Assembly (NCBI GenBank): GCA_038245435.1
Contig: JBBRSL010000028.1
Span: forward strand, 1 to 13,091
DNA: 13,091 nucleotides
Direction of reading: 5' to 3'
DNA from: JBBRSL01 sp038245435
GTDB taxonomy: Bacteria; Patescibacteriota; Saccharimonadia; Saccharimonadales; CAIOMD01
Shown here: positions 6,386-13,091 of the stretch, piece by piece
How the letters are laid out: every line of letters begins with the position of its first letter
Position numbering within the stretch: the stretch's first letter is position 1
Notes under the pieces: model-generated
What the model saw: the letters and a program-made list of their open reading frames with translations, nothing else
What the model was told of the DNA's origin: nothing
Databases searched by the model: none
Made by a program: the position numbers and the translations under genes

Positions 6386-7777
6386 TTAATAATAAGCAAT
6401 ATAGGCGTCTATGTCGAATTTACGCTTCAGGCCTGCGTACACCATACACCGAATCGTACCGTAAACGGCACGTTCACCCCAGGGCCTATCGTGAAGGCCG
6501 GCAATACTCCATAAAATACCGACATAGCCATTTGGGTCACCACCATCAATCGAGTAAAAATCATTGAGATATATAAGGGTATTCAAAGCAGCTTCAGGGC
6601 TCTCGGACCATTCAAGCACTTTTTTAGCCCAATACATACGCATATAGCCATGCATCTTACCAGTCATAGTAAGTTGTTTCTGGGCAGCGTTCCACGCCAA
6701 ATCATGAGTTTGGGCCTGTTCAAATTGCACCTTTGTGTACAAAAACTCCCTCGTATCAAGTGCATGCTTAGCGAGCGTTTTTTGAGCCCAATCGGCAGCA
6801 CCGTCGAGTGAGTCATACTGATTATTGTAGTAGCAGTAATTGTCGCTCAACTCTTTACGCACTACCATTTCTTCGAGTAACGTTTCAGCATCAAGTTGCA
6901 AACTTTGGTCAACCGAAACGGCCGCAAAGACATCGAGCATTACACGCAGTGAACTTAGTTGGCCAAAATGCAAATACGGGCTTAAACCACTTAAACCATT
7001 GATACTCGGGTCGTTCCTTTGCTGCCCATAGCCTTTTAATTGGTGTGCAATAAAAGAATCAAGCGTTTTTTGAGCTGCTTTTTCACCACTTTTAAGGCTC
7101 GATGTAACACCATTACTTGGGATTTGTGCCAGAACTTCGCTAATTTTCGATTCAAGATCAGCCAAAGCAATGACAGGGCCGCTCCATTGATGGGGATGAG
7201 GTTGTAACTGGTGCGGTTCATCAAGATAGTTCATGAGGTATTTATGTATTTTGGGCCGAATGGTACGGGCTGCATACTCCTGCTTAGGGCTTGTGACCCA
7301 CACAGGCACGATATTATGCGTATCTACGACGATAGTCGGGCATTTTAGCGCTATTTGCTCAAGCAGCCTCTGCGGGCCTCGCAAAGGGTTAAAATCAAAA
7401 TACGCTGCAGCTGGCTTATAATGCGCCACAATTGCAGAAAGTCGCTCCGCCGGATTACCGATGACTAACACCAAAGGAATGTTCTTTGCGTTTAGCGAAA
7501 CCTCTACTTCTTTTAAGCCCTCAAGCATAAATTCATAGTGCTCACGCGCCCGCTGCCCAGCTTTTGAGTACAGACAAAAAACGACTGCAAGTGGTAGCTT
7601 GAGTTTTAACGCATGTTGTTGGGCAGCAATGAGCGCAAAGTTATCTGCTAGCCTTTGATCGCGGCTCATTACATAAATAACAGATTTACCTGACTCATCT
7701 TGCCAGTCTTTGCTTATTTTACGCAAGCGCGTTTTGAGCAAACTAGTACTTGAGTGATCCAATTTTTGGGTCCCCAA
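6386..7777 (-). CDS. phr: Class II CPD photolyase (deoxyribodipyrimidine photo-lyase)
   Basis: A flavoenzyme that splits UV-induced cyclobutane pyrimidine dimers using light. The class II assignment rests on VIYVMSRDQRLADNFAL (residues 33-49), GLSGLSPYLHFGQLS (261-275), VVRKELSDNYCYYN (305-318), TGKMHGYMRMYWAKK (372-386) and DPNGYVGILWSIAGLHDR (414-431). Trp362, Trp383 and Trp390 match the electron-transfer triad of the Methanosarcina mazei class II enzyme with an offset of 2. The 463 residues are the usual length. The start is uncertain: the longest frame opens with TTG 7777, inside the obgE end (35-base overlap). TTG 7762 has GGGGA about 8 bases upstream, and TTG 7741 lies just after the obgE stop. 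The first ATG (Met37) is inside the domain and too late. It is probably translated by coupling to obgE. Confidence 0.95.
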   Translation of the reverse strand: MGTQKLDHSSTSLLKTRLRKISKDWQDESGKSVIYVMSRDQRLADNFALIAAQQHALKLKLPLAVVFCLYSKAGQRAREHYEFMLEGLKEVEVSLNAKNIPLVLVIGNPAERLSAIVAHYKPAAAYFDFNPLRGPQRLLEQIALKCPTIVVDTHNIVPVWVTSPKQEYAARTIRPKIHKYLMNYLDEPHQLQPHPHQWSGPVIALADLESKISEVLAQIPSNGVTSSLKSGEKAAQKTLDSFIAHQLKGYGQQRNDPSINGLSGLSPYLHFGQLSSLRVMLDVFAAVSVDQSLQLDAETLLEEMVVRKELSDNYCYYNNQYDSLDGAADWAQKTLAKHALDTREFLYTKVQFEQAQTHDLAWNAAQKQLTMTGKMHGYMRMYWAKKVLEWSESPEAALNTLIYLNDFYSIDGGDPNGYVGILWSIAGLHDRPWGERAVYGTIRCMVYAGLKRKFDIDAYIAYY

Positions 7778-9026
7778 TAATGATGGTGTCGTCAGGGTTG
7801 ATGCCTTGTTTGCGCAAACTGTTCATAATTGCCATTTTCTTAAGAATATCCCTGAGTCGATGTACACCTTGTTCATTCTCAAAATCAGTACGATGCGCAA
7901 ACTTCTCAATTTTGTGCCCCGTTACGATAAAGCTTTTTTCATCACGTCTAACTGCTTTCCAGCTATCCGGCTTTTTGGTAAGCGTTATAAGCGTGGTGTC
8001 AATTTCGGGCTTTTCTTCTTTTTTGGCATCTTTTTTCTTTTGAGCCACTGATACTTTTTTAAGTTCAAATAATAGCTCATCAAGACCACGCTTGGCGTAC
8101 GAAGAAATTGCAAACTGCTTAGATTTCTTTGGCGCCACGGCCGCAAGTGTTTCTAACTGCATTTCAACGAGATCTGGCGTTAATTGATCGGTTTTTGTCA
8201 GCGCAATAATTTCAGGCTTAGCAGCAAGTTCTTTGCTGTAGGCTTTTAGTTCTCCCCTGATGGTTTTGTAGTGCCCTGCAATATCGTCTTGTGTGCAGTC
8301 GATAAGGTGTAAAAGCACACTGCAGCGCGAAACGTGGCGCAAAAACTCATCACCAAGGCCCTTGCCTTCGCTTGCACCTTCGATAAGTCCAGGAATATCA
8401 GCGATTAATAGCGAATCACCGCCAACGTCAACGACGCCCAAATGAGGCGTAAGCGTCGTGAATGGATAGTCGGCAATTTCTGGGCGCGCATTACTGACCG
8501 CTGTCAAAAACGAGCTCTTACCGGCATTTGGCAAGCCAACCAGCCCAACATCGGCAAGCATTCTGAGCTCAAACGTCAGTTCCATCTCTTCGCCTTTTTC
8601 ACCAAGCTCTGCTATTCGCGGTGCTTGCCGAACCGATGAAATAAAGTGCGCATTACCAAAACCACCGTTACCGCCCGCAGCAATAATTACTTGTTGGTTA
8701 TCTTCAGTTAAATCTGCGAGTTGATTGCCTTCTGCATCGAAGACTATGGTCCCGACTGGTAAGGGCACGATTAAATCGTCCGCACTACGGCCACGCTTTT
8801 TTTGTTTTGAACCATTTTGGCCATTTTCTGCAACAATCAGTCGGCTATAGCGAAATGCTGCAAGTGTATCTTGGTTACGACTCGCAACAAGCACGACATC
8901 GCCACCCTTACCGCCATCGCCACCATCTGGCCCACCTCTGTCTACGTATATTTCGTGCCTAAAACTGACGGCGCCATTGCCACCATCACCTGCTTTAACT
9001 GAAACTTGTGCTTTATCAACGAACAT
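7743..9026 (-). CDS. obgE: Obg GTPase (ribosome assembly and stress response)
   Basis: An essential GTPase acting in large-subunit assembly and growth control. The 427 residues contain the glycine-rich Obg fold (about 1-158, with GGDGGNGAVSFRHE-like repeats such as GGPDGGDGGKGGDV). The G domain follows: G1 GLPNAGKSS (164-172), G2 around TTLTP (190-194), G3 DIPGLIEGA (210-218), G4 TKTD (277-280) and G5 SSY (308-310). After a Lys/Glu-rich linker (329-341) comes a C-terminal OCT domain (about 355-424, TDFENEQGVHRLRDILKKM and IIIGD), as in Bacillus Obg and unlike E. coli. ATG 9024-9026 overlaps the femAB stop as TAATG. AAGGAAG lies ~13 bases upstream within femAB, so coupling is likely. It is the best-conserved gene here after uvrA. 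Confidence 0.98.
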   Translation of the reverse strand: MFVDKAQVSVKAGDGGNGAVSFRHEIYVDRGGPDGGDGGKGGDVVLVASRNQDTLAAFRYSRLIVAENGQNGSKQKKRGRSADDLIVPLPVGTIVFDAEGNQLADLTEDNQQVIIAAGGNGGFGNAHFISSVRQAPRIAELGEKGEEMELTFELRMLADVGLVGLPNAGKSSFLTAVSNARPEIADYPFTTLTPHLGVVDVGGDSLLIADIPGLIEGASEGKGLGDEFLRHVSRCSVLLHLIDCTQDDIAGHYKTIRGELKAYSKELAAKPEIIALTKTDQLTPDLVEMQLETLAAVAPKKSKQFAISSYAKRGLDELLFELKKVSVAQKKKDAKKEEKPEIDTTLITLTKKPDSWKAVRRDEKSFIVTGHKIEKFAHRTDFENEQGVHRLRDILKKMAIMNSLRKQGINPDDTIIIGDPKIGSLKY

Positions 9027-10024
9027 TACTTGTGTGTCACTTCCTTTAATTTTTTTGCGAATCTAATAGCAGCATAACGACTACTGAGTGGAATATCGAA
9101 CGTCTTGTGTATATCAACAATATTATGTGAAAATTTCTTTTTAAAGCCAGTGACTTTCTCATAACTAGGATAGTCAGGGCTGGCGATACCCATCATGTCG
9201 TACTGATGACAGCCTTTGTCGCGCAGTGTACGCATCACAAAGTATTGGAGCCCATACGACGCACAGAGTTCACGCCCAAGCGCATTGCCGGCCGCATAGT
9301 AATAAACCCCTTTACCGGCAAAGTTCGTAACAATTGCCCACGTCACTGGTTCCCCGTCTTTTTCAGCTACAAATAAACTGACATTTTTATCAAGCGCACT
9401 CAGCATGTGCTCGTAGGTTTGCCTCGAATTAGTACGAAACCCATCCCTTGTGGCGGTTTCTTCAAGAATTGAAAAATACGCGTCAAATTCTTTTGCCGCC
9501 TTCTTGCCTGACAATTCACGAAACTCAAGGCCTGACTTAAGTGATTTCTTTACGTCATAACGGCCACCACGGGTCATTCCGGCAAGCAAGGTCTCATCAG
9601 CGACATTAATATCAATAAGAATTGTTCGGTCGTACATCGTGTGGTGAATAGGCGGCTTTAATGCAAAATCAACTTTTGGTGATGTTACTCGAATGAACGC
9701 TGCGTCTTTAGCGACTTTCTTTGCATACGTAACGATGCTTTTGAGGGTATTTGTAACGGTTTCTGCATCAGGTTTGGTCTCAACAAAACATGGCCCATGC
9801 TTAATCCAAATCCATGAGTAGCTTTTTTGGGTATACAGCGTCATCGCAGCAATTGCGACTGTTTCATTTGAATCTGATTTTACAAAAAAAACACCGAGCG
9901 GTTTGCGCCCAGTTACTTTTTTATCGAATTCTTGCCACACAAACGATTGCTCAATAGGAAGCGCTAGTTTTTCCGCAGCAAGCAATCGATTCAGTTCTTG
10001 TGGTGTAGCTTTTACGATTTGCAT
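9026..10024 (-). CDS. FemA/FemB-like peptidoglycan cross-bridge aminoacyltransferase
   Basis: The Fem family adds amino acids from aminoacyl-tRNA to the peptidoglycan stem peptide at the cytoplasmic face, forming interpeptide bridges. From ATG 10024 the protein has 332 residues. It shows the two-part GNAT-like fold: a first half ending in GGRYDVKKSLKSGLEFRE (about 153-170), where Fem proteins have an R-rich helix, and a second with YYYAAGN (241-247), YDMMGI (275-280) and TGFKKKFSHNIVDIHKTFDIP (292-312), the usual 'FK..F...' ending. The frame can start 9 codons earlier at TTG 10051, but ATG follows a TATACT box at 10057-10052 more sensibly. No strong Shine-Dalgarno is seen. Its neighbours, LysM-CHAP and MltG, fit a wall-building role. 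The bridge amino acid and exact substrate cannot be read from the sequence. Confidence 0.87.
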   Translation of the reverse strand: MQIVKATPQELNRLLAAEKLALPIEQSFVWQEFDKKVTGRKPLGVFFVKSDSNETVAIAAMTLYTQKSYSWIWIKHGPCFVETKPDAETVTNTLKSIVTYAKKVAKDAAFIRVTSPKVDFALKPPIHHTMYDRTILIDINVADETLLAGMTRGGRYDVKKSLKSGLEFRELSGKKAAKEFDAYFSILEETATRDGFRTNSRQTYEHMLSALDKNVSLFVAEKDGEPVTWAIVTNFAGKGVYYYAAGNALGRELCASYGLQYFVMRTLRDKGCHQYDMMGIASPDYPSYEKVTGFKKKFSHNIVDIHKTFDIPLSSRYAAIRFAKKLKEVTHK

Positions 10025-10051
10025 GCAATAAAAAGATTTTCTTCTGAGCAA

Positions 10052-10057
10052 AGTATA
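10052..10057 (-). promoter_or_regulatory. Possible -10 box for femAB-obgE-phr
   Basis: TATACT on the minus strand, 27 bases before ATG 10024 and 34 bases after the LysM-CHAP stop. A consensus -35 is not found at 16-18 bases. It may give an internal promoter for the downstream genes. Confidence 0.35.
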
Positions 10058-10091
10058 GCATGACAGGTGTTAATTAGGTGAATATATCGAC

Positions 10092-11153
10092 TTAGCGATA
10101 AATATAACGATACGTACTTGCAGGAATCCAGTTGCTGTAACCGACGCGGCCAAATCCGGCAATACCATTCATATCTGAAATTTTAACCTGATTACCGTCT
10201 TCAGAAACTTCTTCGACAATACCGACGTGACCAGCCCAACCTGCATCAGTTTGGAATATAGCGCCGGGGATTGGGCGTTCACTGACAGTCCAACCACTCA
10301 AACGCGCATAGTTATCCCACGTATTTGCATTACCCCAGTTACTCGGAATATTAACGCGTGATGCTGCATACCAAGTACAAAAGCCACGCGCATAGGTGTT
10401 ATTGCCATATAGAGCAGTGTAGTTAATGGCTGATATACCGACGTTATTAGACGAGGTAGTCGTATAGACAGGATCAGCTGGCTTAACTCCATCAGGGATA
10501 ACAATTGTTTCTCCGGCTGTTAAACCACTTAACTCAATATCATTAAATGCAACAAGTTGCTCTTTATTGGCACTGTAGCGACTAACAATTGAATCAACCG
10601 TGTCACCAGCAGCGACTTTATAGACAATACCATTGCGTGGTGGAATCTGAAGTTCTTTGCCTGCAGGGATAGTACTTCCAGTTAAGCCGTTGGACCAACG
10701 AATACTGTCTGATGTCACCCCAAACTTAGCCGCAACGGTGGCCAAAGTGTCGCCCGCAACCGAAACATACTTTTGAATATCGTTTTTAGACTTGCCACCA
10801 CTGGCAACAAGTTGTGGTTTTACAATAACCGATTCTTCTACTGGAGCGCTTGCAAGCTTAATGCTATACGAGTCTGCTTGTTCAGATACGTTACTCGCTT
10901 CTGGTAATCGGGTAGCATTTGCGATATTTGCAGCGATATCAGCCGACGAAATTTCATCGAGTGGTGAAGATGCAACATTTGAAGCATTGCTTGAAAGCGT
11001 ACTATTTACTACCTTACTAGAGCCTTGAGCCTTATCTTGGCCAGACCAAACAACACCAGTGACGGCTATGATGAGCGCTATATTTGCAAAAACAAAAGCA
11101 TGACCAAAAAAGGACTTCTTCGTTTTTCGAATTTTTCGACGATAAGATCTCAA
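10092..11153 (-). CDS. Membrane-anchored LysM-LysM-CHAP peptidoglycan hydrolase
   Basis: A wall hydrolase of the NlpC/P60-like CHAP type, with wall-binding LysM domains, acting outside the membrane. Numbered from TTG 11153 (353 residues): a basic start (MRSYRRKIRKTKKS), a hydrophobic anchor at about 17-36 and a Ser/Ala-rich linker to ~125. LysM1 follows at ~128-171 (KYVSVAGDTLATVAAKFGV) and LysM2 at ~178-220 (YKVAAGDTVDSIVSRYS). The CHAP domain is at ~250-353 with Cys259 (GFCTWYAA), His309 (AGHVGIVEE) and Asp327/Asn329 (ISDMNG) as likely catalytic residues. The start is doubtful. The frame stays open 44 codons further upstream with plausible, basic sequence but no ATG, GTG or TTG. An ATT at 11237 has AGGAG exactly 6 bases upstream, and a one-base shift near 11280 would join it to a basic ORF starting at 11416. 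A strong promoter lies at 11445-11473. Confidence 0.93.
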   Translation of the reverse strand: MRSYRRKIRKTKKSFFGHAFVFANIALIIAVTGVVWSGQDKAQGSSKVVNSTLSSNASNVASSPLDEISSADIAANIANATRLPEASNVSEQADSYSIKLASAPVEESVIVKPQLVASGGKSKNDIQKYVSVAGDTLATVAAKFGVTSDSIRWSNGLTGSTIPAGKELQIPPRNGIVYKVAAGDTVDSIVSRYSANKEQLVAFNDIELSGLTAGETIVIPDGVKPADPVYTTTSSNNVGISAINYTALYGNNTYARGFCTWYAASRVNIPSNWGNANTWDNYARLSGWTVSERPIPGAIFQTDAGWAGHVGIVEEVSEDGNQVKISDMNGIAGFGRVGYSNWIPASTYRYIYR

Positions 11154-11202
11154 AACAGTCTGTCGACTGAATCGAGTTGAGCGTTCATTAGGTGCTACCT
11201 TT

Positions 11203-11325
11203 CGCTGTGGTTTAACAGCGTTCGATATGATACTAATTGCATTCTCCTGCCCATATACAACTGGGCGTTTCGCAAGGTCTACCGTTTAGTTATTCGGCGT
11301 AGGTAATCGCGCATCGACATGCGCG
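11203..11325 (-). other. Structured leader of the LysM-CHAP gene: three small hairpins and an AGGAG site
   Basis: The stretch 11154-11513 has no firmly assigned gene. In the minus-strand transcript it holds three inverted repeats. The first is CGCGCAT-GTCG-ATGCGCG (11325-11308, 7 bp). The second is GCCCA-N8-TGGGC (11266-11249, 5 bp). The third is CGCTGT-TAAACC-ACAGCG (11220-11203, 6 bp). The second lies directly before AGGAG (11248-11244) and could mask or present this ribosome site. No known riboswitch class is recognised. Confidence 0.4.
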
Positions 11326-11416
11326 GCAGCTTACAGCGTGCCTTATTACTGATAGTTTGCGACCGGTTATTGATCCTCTTTGTTTTACCTGTTCGCTGGT
11401 GCTTCTTGGGCAACAT
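11279..11416 (-). CDS. Short, very basic ORF; probable displaced N-terminus of the LysM-CHAP protein
   Basis: The 45-codon frame opens with ATG 11416, about 22 bases after the predicted transcription start, and ends with TAG at 11279-11281. The product begins MLPKKHQRTGKTKRINNR and has about 16 Lys/Arg residues. Its end (MRDYLRRITKR) runs straight into the LysM-CHAP frame, which is open from 11285 downwards. One extra G in CGGTAG would fuse the two into a protein of about 442 residues with a basic cytoplasmic N-terminus. It has no Shine-Dalgarno. It could equally be a regulatory leader peptide. I recognise no family. Confidence 0.4.
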   Translation of the reverse strand: MLPKKHQRTGKTKRINNRSQTISNKARCKLPRMSMRDYLRRITKR

Positions 11417-11444
11417 AAGTAAACAAGTCAAAAACCGTGTTACT

Positions 11445-11473
11445 AGTGTATGGTTTGAGTGGCAAAATGTCAA
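11445..11473 (-). promoter_or_regulatory. Strong sigma70-type promoter for LysM-CHAP (and downstream genes)
   Basis: TTGACA (11473-11468), a 17-base spacer and TACACT (11450-11445): a perfect -35 box with optimal spacing and a 5/6 -10 box. Predicted start near 11438. It is the best promoter in the window and lies 41 bases past the mltG stop. Confidence 0.7.
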
Positions 11474-11513
11474 GTTGCAACGAAATGCCGACCCCTGTTA
11501 GTGATTTCGAGAT

Positions 11514-12575
11514 TTAGTATACAGAGCACAATTTTATGCAGTGTAGGCGGGCATTTTCGTCGTGCTCAGCTTGGGTCTTAGAGAAGTAAATCTGGCCATC
11601 ATCACCTGCAACAAAGAACAAATAGTCTGTTTGATTCGGGAATGCCACTGCTTGCAGGGCACTTTTTGTTACATTACTGATTGGGCCCGGTGGTAAACCA
11701 GGGTATTTTCGGGTGTTGTAAGGCGAATCTATATCAGCCGAGCGTGCCTGGCCAGTTATATCGGCAATATATTGGTACGTTACATCTGAGCCAAGGGATA
11801 TTCCACCGCGAAGTCGATTCAAAAATACCCCAGCAATAGTTTTTTGACTTTCAGGCCCTGACGCCTCTTTGGTGATTATCGAAGCAAGAGTTACGCCTTG
11901 ATGTATGCCTAATCCTTGTTTTTGAAAGCCATCAATAATTTCAGGAGTGAGCGCATCTGCCATCTCATCGAGCGATAATTTCACAATTTGCTCAGGCGTT
12001 GTCGATGATGTCCGCTGAAATGAATCAGGGAACAGATAGCCTTCGAGTGATGCAGCAGTTGGTTTTGCAACTAACGCCGGATGATTTTTGTAGTTAGTAG
12101 GGTTCAGTGCAGCAGTAACTTCTGGTTCAGAAAAGCCTGCTTTTATGAAGCTCGCTTTAATTTGATCAAGCCTTTGCCCGGGTAAAATAGTAAATAAATC
12201 TTTACGAACCCTACCCTCTGTAATGATATTCGCAATATTACTTGCACTATCTGATTGGTGAAGCTCGTATGTACCAGCCTGGATGCTATCGCGTAAGCCA
12301 GTATTGCGTAAATACCAGGTAAATGCCTGGGCACTGCGTATAAGTTTGGCTTCTTCGAGTAGTTTAGCAATCTCCGTGGCTGTAGAGCCGCTTTTTATCG
12401 TGAATACGACCGTTTGGCTCTGTTGGCCCACACTGACAGGCTTTAACTGCCCCTGGTACCATGTACGCACTCCTACGCCGACCATAATAAGAAGCACTAC
12501 AAGAATGGCAACAATAATAAGGGCAACTTTTTTGCCGGACACCTTGGAAATTGATTTACCCCTGTTATACTTCAT
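11514..12575 (-). CDS. mltG: MltG endolytic transglycosylase (YceG-like)
   Basis: A membrane-anchored enzyme that cuts nascent peptidoglycan strands and ends their elongation. The numbering below is from the longest frame (TTG 12584, 356 residues); ATG 12575 is Met4 and is the preferred start, giving 353. A single membrane helix lies at ~19-38, a LysM-like region at about 57-125 (FTIKSGSTATEIAKLL, AGTYELHQSDSASNI) and the YceG catalytic domain at ~127-345. The catalytic Glu is expected at Glu240 in TLASIITKEASGPES. SLEGYLFPDSF, FLNRLRGGISLGSDVTYQY and PYNTRKYPGLPPGPISN are family stretches. The C-terminus (ARLHCIKLCSVY) is unlike the usual helix end and may be slightly altered. It overlaps ruvX by 11 bases and lacks a clear Shine-Dalgarno, so coupled translation is likely. 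Confidence 0.96.
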   Translation of the reverse strand: MKYNRGKSISKVSGKKVALIIVAILVVLLIMVGVGVRTWYQGQLKPVSVGQQSQTVVFTIKSGSTATEIAKLLEEAKLIRSAQAFTWYLRNTGLRDSIQAGTYELHQSDSASNIANIITEGRVRKDLFTILPGQRLDQIKASFIKAGFSEPEVTAALNPTNYKNHPALVAKPTAASLEGYLFPDSFQRTSSTTPEQIVKLSLDEMADALTPEIIDGFQKQGLGIHQGVTLASIITKEASGPESQKTIAGVFLNRLRGGISLGSDVTYQYIADITGQARSADIDSPYNTRKYPGLPPGPISNVTKSALQAVAFPNQTDYLFFVAGDDGQIYFSKTQAEHDENARLHCIKLCSVY

Positions 12576-12975
12576 GATTTTCAATATAGTCGTTTACTAG
12601 TATAGCTGCTGCACGACCGTCTATATCTCCTTTTTGTGTCTTAAACCCTTCATTTTCGAGCTGTTCTATCGCAACTACAGAAGTTAAAGTCTCATCTTGT
12701 AGCTCAATCGGCACGCCAAGCTGTTCGAGCTTTTCGGTACAAAATTGACGAACATATTGCGTTTGGGCAGTTTCTGTACCTTCCATGCTACGAGGCAACC
12801 CGACCACTATCAAGCTGATTTCATATTCAATGATGTTTTTTTTAAGACTATCAACAAACATATCGTTGTTTGCCAGGGTCGGCAAAACCTCTGGTATTCG
12901 CGCTACCGTGTTGACCCGAGCCACCCCAATTCTTACCGTACCAACATCAAGCGCTAAAATATTACGGGCTGACAT
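12565..12975 (-). CDS. ruvX: RuvX/YqgF-family nuclease (pre-16S rRNA processing, putative Holliday junction resolvase)
   Basis: An RNase H-fold nuclease that trims the 5' end of pre-16S rRNA and is also described as a resolvase-like protein. The 136 residues are the usual length. The motifs are ILALDVGTVRIGVAR (6-20, Asp10), LIVVGLPRSMEGTETAQ (55-71), LQDETLTSVVAIEQL (92-106, Glu95) and DIDGRAAAILVNDYI (117-131, Asp119 as the DxxAA acid). These give the three expected acidic residues. ATG 12975 lies inside the end of the upstream gene (14-base overlap), and its own end overlaps mltG. The ruvX-mltG pairing is also common in Firmicutes. Confidence 0.95.
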   Translation of the reverse strand: MSARNILALDVGTVRIGVARVNTVARIPEVLPTLANNDMFVDSLKKNIIEYEISLIVVGLPRSMEGTETAQTQYVRQFCTEKLEQLGVPIELQDETLTSVVAIEQLENEGFKTQKGDIDGRAAAILVNDYIENHEV

Positions 12976-13091
12976 TCTGACTTTCGAACGTTACGGTAAT
13001 CTTACTGGTGTTCTTTGGGGTTGTGCGGACATAGAATGGGCTGTAGGTAATGGTTACATCAGATACACCTGAAAGACCTTTAACGGCGCTA
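12962..13091 (-). CDS. 3' end of an unidentified gene upstream of ruvX
   Basis: A frame open from the right edge to TAA at 12962-12964 gives the last 42 residues of a protein: SAVKGLSGVSDVTITYSPFY, then VRTTPKNTSKITVTFESQNVSP. The 'SPF.VR..PKN..KI.V' ending reminds me of the C-termini of baseplate-J-like or VanW-type envelope proteins seen in CPR genomes, but this is a weak resemblance from memory. It overlaps ruvX by 14 bases, so it is probably the preceding gene of the same operon. The start and main domains lie outside the window. Confidence 0.75.
   Translation of the reverse strand, partial: SAVKGLSGVSDVTITYSPFYVRTTPKNTSKITVTFESQNVSP

Noticed and set aside
11195..11242. 15-codon ORF (MQLVSYRTLLNHSER) starting at ATG 11242 in the LysM-CHAP leader
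   Set aside because: The AGGAG is only one base from this ATG, too close for good initiation; the same AGGAG suits the ATT at 11237 better. Kept only as a possible leader peptide.
11279..11290. Programmed -1 frameshift joining the basic ORF to LysM-CHAP
   Set aside because: The site (ACT AAA CGG TAG) offers no slippery heptamer allowing re-pairing after a -1 shift; a simple indel is more likely.
11484..11512. Inverted repeat CGAAAT...ATTTCG after the mltG stop as a terminator
   Set aside because: Only 6 bp with a 17-base loop and no T-run; too weak to call.
1..13091. Recoding of TGA, as in Gracilibacteria/Absconditabacteria
   Set aside because: All long conserved genes are uninterrupted under the standard code, and no conserved Gly or Trp position is replaced by TGA.
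1..13091. CRISPR array, insertion sequence, prophage, tRNA or rRNA
   Set aside because: No regularly spaced repeats, transposase or integrase motifs, terminal inverted repeats or tRNA-like cloverleaf were seen on either strand.

Overview
The window looks like a piece of a compact genome from a Patescibacteria/CPR bacterium, most likely Candidatus Saccharibacteria (TM7). This is inferred from gene content (RuvX next to MltG, FemAB next to a LysM-CHAP hydrolase, an OCT-containing Obg), from tight overlapping genes, and from the look of the encoded proteins. No database comparison was possible. The genetic code appears standard: the long genes read through without in-frame TGA, and every real stop is TAA or TAG. 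Nothing here is a mobile element, CRISPR array, tRNA or rRNA.

Layout, in the direction of transcription of the main minus-strand block (right to left). The 3' end of an unidentified gene enters from the right edge. It overlaps ruvX (pre-16S rRNA nuclease/Holliday-junction resolvase family), which overlaps mltG (lytic transglycosylase). A leader of about 360 bp follows, with a strong sigma70-type promoter, a short basic ORF and three small hairpins. It leads into a membrane-anchored LysM-LysM-CHAP peptidoglycan hydrolase whose true start is unclear. Then come a FemA/FemB-like peptidoglycan cross-bridge transferase, obgE (ribosome assembly GTPase, joined to femAB by a TAATG overlap), a class II CPD photolyase overlapping the obgE end, an EamA/DMT transporter broken by a frameshift near its C-terminus, and sbcB (exonuclease I).

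Two plus-strand genes interrupt the block: a PGPGW-family small membrane protein and a second, less certain two-helix membrane protein. The second meets sbcB tail to tail with one base between the two stop codons and carries a large hairpin followed by a T-run inside its reading frame. Beyond them, on the minus strand, lie an acidic protein of unknown function and uvrA, of which the N-terminal ~701 residues are in the window.

Two themes are visible. One is cell wall work: MltG, LysM-CHAP and FemAB, perhaps with the small membrane proteins. The other is DNA repair: UvrA, photolyase, ExoI and RuvX. The photolyase suggests a light-exposed habitat. No clearly new defence or mobile system is seen. 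The best unexplained signals are the odd 5' region of the LysM-CHAP gene, the frameshifted transporter and the hairpin inside the small membrane ORF.
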